Assembly (NCBI GenBank): GCA_934518555.1
Contig: CAKSXW010000010.1
Span: 1 to 48,290, forward strand
DNA: 48,290 nucleotides
From: an uncultured Faecalibacterium sp.
GTDB lineage: Bacteria > Bacillota > Clostridia > Oscillospirales > Ruminococcaceae
Reading direction: 5' to 3'
Below are positions 1-7,219 of the stretch, in pieces. A program made the translations under genes and the position numbers. Position 1 is the first letter of the stretch, and every line of letters starts with the position of its first letter. A model generated the notes under the pieces. That model was not told where the DNA came from, made no database searches, and saw only the letters and a list, made by a program, of their open reading frames with translations.

Positions 1-702
1 AACTTTGAGACCAGCATCCCTGTGGGCTTCTTCTGCTACCCCATCAGCCAGGCTGCGGACATCACCGCCTTCAAGGCCACCACGGTGCCTGCCGGTGAGG
101 ACCAGAAGCCCATGATTGAGCAGTGCTGCGAGATCGTCCATAAGTTCAACGCCGTTTACGGCGACACCCTGGTGGAGCCCAAGATCGTGCTGCCCCAGAA
201 CGCCGCCTGCCTGCGTCTGCCGGGCATCGACGGCAAGGCCAAGATGAGCAAGAGCCTGGGCAACTGCATCTACCTGTCGGAGGAGCCGGAGGACATCAAA
301 AAGAAGGTTATGTCCATGTACACCGACCCCAACCACCTGCGGGTCCAGGACCCCGGCCAGGTGGAGGGCAACCCGGTGTTCATCTATCTGGACGCTTTCT
401 GCCGCCCCGAGCACTTTGCCCAGTTCTGGCCGGAGTACCAGAACCTGGACGAGGTCAAGGCCCACTACCAGCGTGGGGGCCTGGGGGACGTGAAGGTGAA
501 AAAGTTCCTGAACAGCGTCATGCAGGCAGAGCTGGAGCCCATCCGCAACCGCCGCAAGGAGTGGGAGCAGCGTCTGCCGGAAGTGGTAGAGATCCTGAAG
601 GCTGGCAGTGCCTACGCCGAAAAGACCGCCGCCGCTACCCTGGAAGAGGTGCGGAAGGCCATGCGGATCGACTATTTTGACAACGACAACCTGCTGAAGT
701 AA
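1..702 (+). CDS. trpS: Tryptophanyl-tRNA synthetase, 3' part (5' end outside window)
   Basis: Class I aminoacyl-tRNA synthetase that charges tRNA-Trp in the cytoplasm. The frame is open from the first base, so the gene starts outside the window. About 233 C-terminal residues are visible. They contain the end of the Rossmann catalytic domain (PISQAADI, VPAGEDQKPMIE), the KMSKS loop (GKAKMSKSLGN) that binds ATP, and the helical anticodon-binding domain (DPNHLRVQDPG, then the charged C-terminal helix bundle). Family length is about 330-340 aa, so roughly 100 N-terminal residues including the HIGH motif are missing. A rho-independent terminator follows directly. The call is secure; only the N-terminus cannot be checked. 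Confidence 0.96.
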   Translation, partial: NFETSIPVGFFCYPISQAADITAFKATTVPAGEDQKPMIEQCCEIVHKFNAVYGDTLVEPKIVLPQNAACLRLPGIDGKAKMSKSLGNCIYLSEEPEDIKKKVMSMYTDPNHLRVQDPGQVEGNPVFIYLDAFCRPEHFAQFWPEYQNLDEVKAHYQRGGLGDVKVKKFLNSVMQAELEPIRNRRKEWEQRLPEVVEILKAGSAYAEKTAAATLEEVRKAMRIDYFDNDNLLK

Positions 703-712
703 GCAGAGTTCC

Positions 713-744
713 AGAGCCTTTCCCCTGGGGAGAGGCTCTTTTTG
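713..744 (+). terminator. Rho-independent terminator of trpS
   Basis: Inverted repeat AGAGCCT / AGGCTCT around a C/G-rich loop, followed by TTTTT. It lies 10 bases after the trpS stop codon and ends just before the ribosome site of the next gene. Confidence 0.8.
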
Positions 745-768
745 CATCTGCAGAAAAAGGAGGACCCT

Positions 769-1542
769 ATGGAAAAGACTGTTTGGATCACCGGAGCCAG
801 CTCCGGCATTGGCCGGGAGTTTGCCCGGCGGTACGCCGCCATGGGCTGTCGGCTCATCCTCACCGCCCGCCGGACCCAGCGGCTGGAGGTCCTGGCCCAG
901 GAGCTGGGCCAAGCCTACGGCACCCGGTGCCGCATCCTGGCGGCAGACCTGGCCCGGCAGGAGGACTGCCGCCGCCTCTGCCGCCAGCTGGAAGGGGAGC
1001 GGCTGGATGTGTTCATCAACAATGCCGGGCTGGGGGTCTGCGGCAGCCTGCTGGATACTGACCCGGCCCGGGAGGAGGAAATGGTGCAGGTGAACGTGGC
1101 TGCCATGGGGCGGCTGTTCCGGTTCGCCTTGCGGAAGATGAACGCCCAGGGCGGCGGCACCATCCTCAATGTGGCCTCCTCGGCCGGGCTGCTGCCCGGG
1201 GGCCCCTATATGGCAGGCTACTACGCCAGCAAGGCCTATGTGGTCAGCCTGACCCGGGCCGCCGCCTGGGAGCTGCAGGAGGCCGGCAGCCCGGTGTATG
1301 TCTGCGCCCTTTGCCCCGGCCCGGTGGATACAGAGTTCAACCGCCGGGCAGGGGTGGCCTTTGCCCTCCCGGGCATCACCCCCCAGCAGTGCGTGAAGGA
1401 GGCCTTCCACGGCATGCTGCATCGGCGCACCATCATCGTGCCCTCGGCCCTGATGCGAGTGTGCACCGGGGCCCAGAAGCTGCTGCCGGCCTCCCTGCTG
1501 CTGCCTCTGGTGGCCCGGCAGCAGAAGAAAAAGCTGGGCTGA
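769..1542 (+). CDS. Short-chain dehydrogenase/reductase (SDR family)
   Basis: Classical SDR oxidoreductase of 257 aa, the usual family length. Residues 5-15 hold the TGASSGIG nucleotide-binding motif. The NNAG element follows (INNAGLG), then the catalytic serine region (NVASSAG) and a YxxxK active site (GYYASKAY), with a PGPVDTEF segment after it as in most SDRs. The start at 769 is chosen because AAAGGAGG lies 6-7 bases upstream; an in-frame ATG at 742 would sit in the trpS terminator. The substrate cannot be told from sequence. The overall pattern resembles the DltE/YqjQ-like SDRs acting on small alcohols or lipids. It is a single gene between a terminator and the next promoter. Confidence 0.9.
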   Translation: MEKTVWITGASSGIGREFARRYAAMGCRLILTARRTQRLEVLAQELGQAYGTRCRILAADLARQEDCRRLCRQLEGERLDVFINNAGLGVCGSLLDTDPAREEEMVQVNVAAMGRLFRFALRKMNAQGGGTILNVASSAGLLPGGPYMAGYYASKAYVVSLTRAAAWELQEAGSPVYVCALCPGPVDTEFNRRAGVAFALPGITPQQCVKEAFHGMLHRRTIIVPSALMRVCTGAQKLLPASLLLPLVARQQKKKLG

Positions 1543-1665
1543 ACCGCAACAAGCCCAAATCTGCCGGGGCGGTTTTGTGCGCTTTGCCAATAGGTCGGTC
1601 CACCCGGCCGGGTTTTGTGGAAATTGCAGGAAAAATCTTGCCAAAAAATTGTAGGACAAAACGCC

Positions 1666-1694
1666 TTGACACTGCCTGCAAACCATGCTAAGTT
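1666..1694 (+). promoter_or_regulatory. Sigma-A promoter of cupin-rpiB-DUF1622 group
   Basis: Consensus -35 TTGACA at 1666, 17-base spacer, and TAAGTT at 1689 preceded by TG at -15/-14 (extended -10). Predicted start is near 1701, about 36 bases before the cupin gene. Confidence 0.75.
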
Positions 1695-1736
1695 AGTAGG
1701 CGAGGAACGGCGCTGCCGCCGGGAAGGGAGCAACCT

Positions 1737-2117
1737 ATGATGATAGAAAAAGCCCATTGCGGTCTCCGCTGGGTCCCCCACGACCAGGTCCAGCCGGAGC
1801 CCTGCGGCCCCGGCGTCACCCGTCGGGTGCTGGCCTACGGCCCCGACGCCATGTGCGTGGAGAACACCTTTGAGACCGGGGGAGTAGGGGCCCTGCACAG
1901 CCACCCCCATACCCAGATCACCTACATCGTGTCGGGCCGGTATCGGTTCACCATCGGGGACGAGACCCGGGAGGTGGGCCCCGGAGATACCCTGCTGAAG
2001 CGAGAGGGCGTGGTCCACGGCTGCGTCTGCCTGGAAGGCGGCGTCATGGTGGACTTCTTTACCCCCATGCGAGAAGATTTTGTAGGAACTCCGCCCCAGG
2101 AGGGCCAGCGCAGATAA
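1737..2117 (+). CDS. Small cupin-domain protein
   Basis: A 126-aa single-domain cupin. Conserved cupin motif 1 is visible as HSHPHTQITYIVSG and motif 2 as PGDTLLKREGVVHGC, giving the His cluster that normally binds a divalent metal. The usual Glu of motif 1 is Gln here. Such proteins act as small metal-dependent isomerases, sugar-binding proteins or dioxygenases; nothing in the sequence decides which. Start ATG ATG at 1737 follows GGAAGGGAG. It heads a probable three-gene transcript with an RpiB-like isomerase 29 bases downstream, which suggests a carbohydrate role by association. Confidence 0.88.
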   Translation: MMIEKAHCGLRWVPHDQVQPEPCGPGVTRRVLAYGPDAMCVENTFETGGVGALHSHPHTQITYIVSGRYRFTIGDETREVGPGDTLLKREGVVHGCVCLEGGVMVDFFTPMREDFVGTPPQEGQRR

Positions 2118-2146
2118 TCTGATAACAGTAAAGGAGAGAATGTATC

Positions 2147-2779
2147 GTGAAAATCGCCATTATCAACGAGAACAGCCAGGCACCCAAGAACGGCATCATC
2201 GAGGCCGCTCTGAAAAAGGTCGTGGAGCCCATGGGCCATGAAGTTGTGAACTACGGCATGTACTCCGAGGCTTCCCCCCGGCTGACCTACGTGCAGTGCG
2301 GCATCCTGGCAGCTATCCTGCTGAACAGCGGCGCTGCCGATTACGTCATCACCGGCTGCGGCACCGGCGAGGGCGCTATGCTGGCCCTGAACAGCTTCCC
2401 CGGCGTCATCTGCGGCCATGTGGCAGACCCGGTGGACGGCTACACCTTTGCCCAGATCAACGACGGCAACGCTGTGTCCATGCCTTTTGCCAAGGGCTTT
2501 GGCTGGGGCGGTGAGCTGAACCTGGAGTACACCTTTGAAAAGCTCTTTGCCTTTGGCCATGGCAACGGCTACCCTGCCGACCGTGTGGAGGCTGAGCAGA
2601 GCAACAAGAAGATCCTGGACGGCGTCCGGGCTGTGGCTTTCAAGCCCCTCATCGAGATCCTGAAGGGCATCGACCAGGACCTGCTGAAGGGTGCTGTGGC
2701 CGGTGAGCACTTCCAGGAGCTGTTCTTTGCCGACTGCAAGGATGCAGCCCTGGCAGAGTACGTCAAGACCCTGCTGTAA
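2147..2779 (+). CDS. RpiB/LacA/LacB family sugar-phosphate isomerase
   Basis: A 210-aa protein of the RpiB/LacAB fold, which interconverts aldose and ketose phosphates such as ribose 5-phosphate and ribulose 5-phosphate. The N-terminal nucleotide-like fold (MKIAIINENSQ) and the central GCGTGEGAMLALNSFPG stretch match the phosphate-binding region of the family. It is longer than the ~150 aa of RpiB and LacB, with a C-terminal extension (residues ~150-210) typical of a Firmicutes subgroup annotated only at family level. Translation starts at GTG 2147, 8 bases after AAAGGAGAG. It follows the cupin gene closely, so both probably serve the same sugar-phosphate step. The precise substrate is not known. 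Confidence 0.85.
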   Translation: MKIAIINENSQAPKNGIIEAALKKVVEPMGHEVVNYGMYSEASPRLTYVQCGILAAILLNSGAADYVITGCGTGEGAMLALNSFPGVICGHVADPVDGYTFAQINDGNAVSMPFAKGFGWGGELNLEYTFEKLFAFGHGNGYPADRVEAEQSNKKILDGVRAVAFKPLIEILKGIDQDLLKGAVAGEHFQELFFADCKDAALAEYVKTLL

Positions 2780-2803
2780 AAAATACGAAAATACGAGGAT
2801 ATC

Positions 2804-3202
2804 ATGCAAGGATTGTACCAGATCAACGAAGGCATCACCCATCTTCTGGAGGGGTTTCTGGAGACAGCGGTGCCCATGATCGCTGGCCTGGCAGAAGTCG
2901 TAGGCCTGTTCATTATCGTGACCAGTCTGCTGAAGGCTACCTACCACTATGTGCGGGCCACCTTTTTCAAGGACCACCACGATTTCCATTATGAGATGAC
3001 CAGCGGCCTGACCACGGCCCTGGAATTTCTCATGTCGGCAGAGATCGCCAAGACCTTCCTGCTGCAGAACCTGGAGTCGGTGGTGCCTCTGGCAGCTACC
3101 TTTGCCCTGCGTGCGGTGATGAGCCTGCTGCTGCACTGGGAGATGGAGGGCGGCCACCGCTCCGCCAATGCCCTGGAAGAAGCCAAGGAACCCAAGGAAT
3201 AA
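2804..3202 (+). CDS. DUF1622 family membrane protein
   Basis: A 132-aa membrane protein. A short amphipathic N-terminus is followed by a hydrophobic helix (residues ~20-45), the polar YVRATFF segment, a second helix after LTTALEFLMSAEIAKT, and a third near residues 85-110. The LEFLMSAEIAKT element is the recognisable signature of DUF1622. Function is unknown for the family. The C-terminus is short and charged. It lies 24 bases after the RpiB-like gene with GAGGAT as ribosome site, so it is probably the last gene of that transcript. Confidence 0.8.
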   Translation: MQGLYQINEGITHLLEGFLETAVPMIAGLAEVVGLFIIVTSLLKATYHYVRATFFKDHHDFHYEMTSGLTTALEFLMSAEIAKTFLLQNLESVVPLAATFALRAVMSLLLHWEMEGGHRSANALEEAKEPKE

Positions 3203-3280
3203 GGGGCCGAATTTTTGCCAAAGTTTTGTCGGAGGGACCCGTCCGGCATTGTGAAAAACGTAAAACCTTGAGATGAATAC

Positions 3281-3309
3281 TTGACAGGTTTGCACAAAGG
3301 GTCTATACT
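3281..3309 (+). promoter_or_regulatory. Sigma-A promoter of the ammonium transporter gene
   Basis: TTGACA at 3281, exactly 17 bases, TATACT at 3304. Predicted start is near 3316, giving a leader of about 200 bases before the start codon at 3514. Confidence 0.82.
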
Positions 3310-3324
3310 CGTGCCATCGAAAGC

Positions 3325-3483
3325 AAAGGCGCTGACGGAAGTGATTCCGCCAGCGCCTTTTGTGTTTTCGGCAAGTGGGCAGTCAGGGGGAGATAGAGGG
3401 CCTTCTGACTGCAAAAACCGACGCTCTGCCGTTTGGTATTCTGGCGCAGAGCGGCAAGATGCACCGGGGGTCTGGTGCCCCGG
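3325..3483 (+). promoter_or_regulatory. Structured leader of amt: four consecutive hairpins
   Basis: The leader holds four inverted repeats. (1) 3325-3362: AAAGGCGCTG-A-CGGAA with a GTGA (GNRA) loop and the matching arm, followed by TTTTGTGTTTT, so it looks like a terminator right at the transcript start. (2) 3379-3412: GCAGTCAG / CTGACTGC. (3) 3422-3453: CGCTCTGC / GCAGAGCG. (4) 3461-3483: GCACC / GGTGC or, alternatively, CCGGGG / CCCCGG, just before the ribosome site GGGAGGGA. No known riboswitch consensus was recognised. It lacks the tandem hexaloop pattern of ANTAR targets. Confidence 0.55.
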
Positions 3484-3513
3484 GCAGTAAATTTTGTGGG
3501 AGGGATCCTTGTT

Positions 3514-5253
3514 ATGTTCAACTCCGTCAACACCTGTTGGACCCTGGTAGGCGCCTTCCTGGTCTACTTTATGCAGGCTGGGTTCGCCCTATGTGAGGCC
3601 GGGTTTACCCGGGCCAAAAACACCGGCAATATCCTGATGAAAAACATGATGGATTTTTGCATCGGCACCCCTTGCTACTGGCTCATCGGCTTCGGCCTGA
3701 TGTTCGGCGGCACCGGCGCTCTCATCGGCGGCTTTGACCCCTTTATCCAGGGTGACTACAGTCCCCTGGGCCTGGACATCCCTCTGTGGGTGTACGTGGT
3801 GTTCCAGACTGTGTTCTGCGCCACCGCAGCCACCATTGTCTCCGGCTCCATGGCCGAGCGCACCAACTTCAAGGCCTACTGTGTGTACTCCGCCGCCATT
3901 TCCCTGGTGGTGTACCCCATCTGCGGCCACTGGATGTGGGGCGGCGGCTGGCTCCAGAGCATGGGCTTCCATGACTTTGCAGGCTCCGCAGCGGTCCACA
4001 ATGTGGGCGGCGTCATCGCCCTGCTGGGTGCCTGGATGCTGGGCCCCCGGATTGGCAAGTACGATAAGGAGGGCAAGCCCCACGCCATTCCCGGCCACAA
4101 CCTGACCGCTGGTGCCCTGGGCGTGTTCATCCTGTGGTTCTGCTGGTTCGGCTTCAACGGCGGCTCCTCTCTGAGCCTGTCCACCGACGCCACCATGACC
4201 CTCACGGGCCTGGTTTGCTTCAACACCAACCTGGCAGCTGCGGTTGCCACCTGCGTTACCATGATCTTTACCTGGCTGCGCTACGGCAAGCCGGACGTGT
4301 CCATGACCCTCAACGGTTCTCTGGCAGGTCTGGTGGCCATTACTGCCGGCTGTGATACCGTCTCCCCCTTCGGTGCCTTCTTCATTGGCTTTGTGGCCGG
4401 CATCCTGGTGGTACTGAGCGTGGAGTTCTTTGATAAGATCGCCAAGGTGGATGACCCCGTAGGTGCTGTTTCCGTCCACTTTGCCAACGGCGTTTGGGGC
4501 ACCATTGCCGTGGGCCTGTTCTCCACCGGTTCCAACACCGCCAACGCCGGCCTGTTCTACGGCGGCGGCCTTACCCAGCTGGGCACCCAGCTGCTGGGCC
4601 TGGTGACCGTGGACGCCTACGTGGTGGTGGTGATGTTCATCGTCTTCAAGATCATCGACAAGACCCTGGGCCTGCGTGTGCCGGCTGAGGTGGAGATCGA
4701 CGGTCTGGACATCCACGAGCACGGTCTGGCTTCCGCTTATGCAGGCTTTGCCATCTCCGACGCCAACTCCGCTGCCATGGTGCCCAACGAGAACACGGAC
4801 CTGGGCGAGGACGATGTCACCAAGGCCTCCGCAAAGCAGCTGGACGCTGCGGTGCCGGTGGTGCAGGAGCCTGTGATCCACGACGGCGTCTACGACACCG
4901 GAATGCACAAGGTGTCCATCATTGCCAAGCTCTCCAAGTTTGATCAGCTCAAGACCGCCCTCAACGATCTGGGCGTTACCGGTATGACCGTGACCCAGGT
5001 CATGGGCTGCGGCATCCAGAAGGGCACCCCGGAAAAGTACCGTGGCGTGCCGGTGGACAGCACCCTGCTGCCCAAGATCAAGGTGGAGGTCATCGTCTCT
5101 CGCATCAGCGTGGATTCGGTGATCCAGGCCGCCAAGAAGGCTCTGTATACCGGCCACATCGGCGACGGCAAGATCTTTGTGTACAACGTCACCCGTGTGG
5201 TGAAGATCCGCACCGGCGAAGAGGACTTTGCCGCTCTGCAGGACGTGGAGTGA
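3514..5253 (+). CDS. amt: Ammonium transporter fused to a C-terminal PII (GlnB) domain
   Basis: Inner-membrane ammonium channel of the Amt/MEP/Rh family, 579 aa, carrying its own PII regulator. Residues 1-~395 form the 11-helix Amt domain (WTLVGAFLVYFMQAGFALCE; SGSMAERTNF; GHWMWGGGW; FNGGSSLS). A linker of ~70 residues leads to a complete PII domain from about residue 464 (MHKVSIIAKLSKFDQLK), with T-loop QKGTPEKYRG (Tyr509 at the position of E. coli Tyr46), B-loop TGHIGDGKIFV and C-terminal RIRTGEED-like KIRTGEED. The uridylylated Tyr51 of enteric GlnB is absent. ATP/2-oxoglutarate residues look intact, so sensing by ligand rather than uridylylation is likely. The start at 3514 follows GGGAGGGA. 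Single-gene transcript with its own promoter, leader and terminator. Confidence 0.95.
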   Translation: MFNSVNTCWTLVGAFLVYFMQAGFALCEAGFTRAKNTGNILMKNMMDFCIGTPCYWLIGFGLMFGGTGALIGGFDPFIQGDYSPLGLDIPLWVYVVFQTVFCATAATIVSGSMAERTNFKAYCVYSAAISLVVYPICGHWMWGGGWLQSMGFHDFAGSAAVHNVGGVIALLGAWMLGPRIGKYDKEGKPHAIPGHNLTAGALGVFILWFCWFGFNGGSSLSLSTDATMTLTGLVCFNTNLAAAVATCVTMIFTWLRYGKPDVSMTLNGSLAGLVAITAGCDTVSPFGAFFIGFVAGILVVLSVEFFDKIAKVDDPVGAVSVHFANGVWGTIAVGLFSTGSNTANAGLFYGGGLTQLGTQLLGLVTVDAYVVVVMFIVFKIIDKTLGLRVPAEVEIDGLDIHEHGLASAYAGFAISDANSAAMVPNENTDLGEDDVTKASAKQLDAAVPVVQEPVIHDGVYDTGMHKVSIIAKLSKFDQLKTALNDLGVTGMTVTQVMGCGIQKGTPEKYRGVPVDSTLLPKIKVEVIVSRISVDSVIQAAKKALYTGHIGDGKIFVYNVTRVVKIRTGEEDFAALQDVE

Positions 5254-5350
5254 TCTTCAGTTTCGTTATCCCGTCTCTGGACGTGATAAAATATTCTTTA
5301 GCGTTGTTCTCCTTTTTCCTTTTTCCTTTTTTCGGGCCGTAACGGTTCCA

Positions 5351-5400
5351 AAAAACCACTCCGCTTCTGTGCACAAAGAGGCGGAGTGGTTTTCCTTTTT
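5351..5400 (+). terminator. Rho-independent terminator of amt
   Basis: Perfect stem AAAACCACTCCGC (5352) / GCGGAGTGGTTTT (5381), then TTCCTTTTTTC. The A-rich 5' flank means it could also stop transcription from the other side. Confidence 0.9.
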
Positions 5401-5464
5401 TCGTCTGTTCTATGAAAAAACCACGGCATTGGAAGTGTTGCACAATTTCTTAATCACTTTTTAG

Positions 5465-5493
5465 TTGACAATGCCGGAAACTTGTGCTACTTT
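5465..5493 (+). promoter_or_regulatory. Sigma-A promoter of the ClC gene
   Basis: TTGACA at 5465, 17-base spacer, TACTTT at 5488 with TG at 5485 (extended -10). With the terminator at 5351 this accounts for the 306 bases between amt and the channel gene; nothing else is seen there. Confidence 0.7.
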
Positions 5494-5559
5494 ATAGCCC
5501 GTATTTTGTGGGCGGCAGGCCTGTGGGAAAGTTTTTGAATGTTACAGGAGGGAGCTGAA

Positions 5560-6822
5560 ATGAGGGAGTTCGTTCAGCATTACAAGGGGTCTGTGCAGGT
5601 CTCGCTGAAGGTACTGCTGCGGTGGACGCTGCTGGCGGTGTGCACCGGTGTGCCCTGCGGTGCCATTGGTGCAGCCTTCCACCTGGCGGTGGAGGCGGTC
5701 ACGGAGTGGCGCACGGAACAGGCCTGGCTGCTGTGGCTGCTGCCTGTGGCAGGCCTGGCCATCACGGCCCTTTACAAGGGCACCGGCTGCACCGGCAAGG
5801 GCACCAACGATGTGCTCCAGGCGGTGCAGGACGGCAAGCCTGTGACCCTCTGGCTGGTGCCGGCCATCTTTTTTGGCACAGTGCTCACCCACCTGTGCGG
5901 CGGCTCTGCCGGCCGGGAGGGTGCCGCTCTGCAGATGGGGGGCAGCATTGGCTGGAACATTGGCAGACTGATGCATTTTAGTGACCACGACTGCCGCACC
6001 GCCACAGTGTGCGGCATGGCAGCGTTCTTTTCCGCCCTGTTCGGCACGCCGCTGACAGCCACCTTGTTTGCCATGATGGTGGTGGATGTGGGCCTGATGC
6101 TGACGGTGGCCTTTGTGCCCAGCTTTCTGGCGGCACTGATGGCCTACGGCATCTCCCTTTTGGCAGGCATCCCCCCTACCAGCTTTGTGATCCCGGAGGT
6201 GCCGGAGCTGGGGGCCCTCAGCACCCTGCGTGTGGCAGTGCTGGCCATGGCCTGTGCCGTGGTGGCGGTGCTCTTTTGCCAGCTGCTGCACCTGTTTGAG
6301 GAGGCGATGCCCCGGCTGCTGCCCAACCCCTGGGTACGGGCCTTTGTGGGAGGCTGCGGCGTGGTGGCACTGTCCTACCTGATGGGGGTGGGCCGCTACA
6401 ACGGCGCAGGCATGGGGGTCGTTGCCGCCGCCGTCCAGCAGGGCCAGGCCCTGCCCTGGGATTTTGCCTGCAAGATAGTGCTTACCGCCCTGACCCTCAG
6501 CGTGGGCTTTAAGGGCGGCGAGGTGGTGCCCAGCTTTTTTGTGGGGGCTACCTTTGGCTGTGTGGCCGGTCCGCTGCTGGGGCTGCCGGCAGGCTTTGCC
6601 GCCGCTGTGGGCATGGTGTGCGTGTTCTGCGCCGCCACCAATACGCTGGTGCCCTCCATCCTGCTGGGCTTGGAGCTGTTTGGGGGCGCAGGGATGGAGC
6701 TGCTGGCCCTGGCCTGTGGGCTGAGCTATATGCTGTCGGGCTATCACAGCCTGTACCACAGCCAGACCTTCCGCACCAGCAAGCTGTTCTCGGAGTTTTT
6801 GCAGCCTACGTCCCGGCACTGA
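5560..6822 (+). CDS. ClC-family chloride channel or H+/Cl- antiporter
   Basis: Polytopic membrane protein of 420 aa in the ClC (voltage-gated chloride channel) family. The GREGP motif appears as GSAGREGAALQMGG, with the gating glutamate kept and Pro replaced by Ala. The GxFxPxLxxGAxxG motif appears as GGEVVPSFFVGATFGCVAGP. The first filter motif (GSGIP) is represented by a KGTGCTGKGTND loop. There are no CBS domains; length fits the short prokaryotic type. Presence of the gating Glu favours an antiporter or gated channel; fluoride-specific CLC-F proteins usually differ at this site. The start at 5560 follows ACAGGAGGGAG; an ATG at 5539 lacks a site. Confidence 0.9.
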   Translation: MREFVQHYKGSVQVSLKVLLRWTLLAVCTGVPCGAIGAAFHLAVEAVTEWRTEQAWLLWLLPVAGLAITALYKGTGCTGKGTNDVLQAVQDGKPVTLWLVPAIFFGTVLTHLCGGSAGREGAALQMGGSIGWNIGRLMHFSDHDCRTATVCGMAAFFSALFGTPLTATLFAMMVVDVGLMLTVAFVPSFLAALMAYGISLLAGIPPTSFVIPEVPELGALSTLRVAVLAMACAVVAVLFCQLLHLFEEAMPRLLPNPWVRAFVGGCGVVALSYLMGVGRYNGAGMGVVAAAVQQGQALPWDFACKIVLTALTLSVGFKGGEVVPSFFVGATFGCVAGPLLGLPAGFAAAVGMVCVFCAATNTLVPSILLGLELFGGAGMELLALACGLSYMLSGYHSLYHSQTFRTSKLFSEFLQPTSRH

Positions 6823-6876
6823 GGGGCAGTGGGGCCGGGGCATCTGACACTGGCAGAAATTTCACCACCGCTTCCC

Positions 6877-6905
6877 TTGATTTTTTTGGCAGGGCGTGCT
6901 ACAAT
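6877..6905 (+). promoter_or_regulatory. Sigma-A promoter of the T-box/thrS transcript
   Basis: TTGATT at 6877, 17-base spacer, TACAAT at 6900. Predicted start is near 6912, directly ahead of the T-box leader. Confidence 0.75.
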
Positions 6906-6911
6906 CAACGT

Positions 6912-7192
6912 AGTTTCATCCTGTGAAAAACGATGATGCGGACAAACCGAAGTCCCGCTCCCCCTGCCGCAGAGAGGGCTGCCCCGGCCACACCGGGTGC
7001 TGCAAGCAGCCTGCCAAGGGCCGGATTTCTACCACCGCAGAGTGCAGAGGCGAACCTCTGCCGGGTGCGCCCGTTACAGCACAGCGAGTGGCACGCCTTG
7101 GCGTGCAATTCGGGTGGAACCGTGGAACGATCTGGAATTTCAGACGCTTCATCCCGTAAAAGAGTGCGGGGTGGAGCGTCTTTTTGTTTTTT
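6912..7192 (+). promoter_or_regulatory. T-box riboswitch (threonine) with terminator, upstream of thrS
   Basis: The T-box core GGGTGGAACCGTGGAA lies at 7112-7127 and pairs with the uncharged tRNA acceptor end. A stem I AGAGA-type motif (GCAGAGAGG) lies near 6970, and a hairpin GCAGAGG-CGAA-CCTCTGC at 7044-7061. A plausible Thr specifier ACC is at 7031 (TTCTACCACC). The expression platform is a terminator, AGACGCTTCATCCCG / CGGGGTGGAGCGTCT (7142-7180), followed by TTTTTGTTTTTT. Uncharged tRNA-Thr would favour the antiterminator and switch thrS on. The T-box is certain; the specifier is inferred from the downstream gene. Confidence 0.9.
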
Positions 7193-7219
7193 ACCGATCG
7201 TTAAAAAGGAGAATGCATT

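Noticed and set aside
3325..3412. ANTAR-type tandem hairpins in the amt leader
   Set aside because: Loops are not the A-n-n-G-n-n hexaloops required; the first is a GNRA tetraloop.
5539..5559. Earlier start of the ClC gene at 5539
   Set aside because: The ribosome site AGGAGGGAG lies inside that extension and fits ATG 5560.
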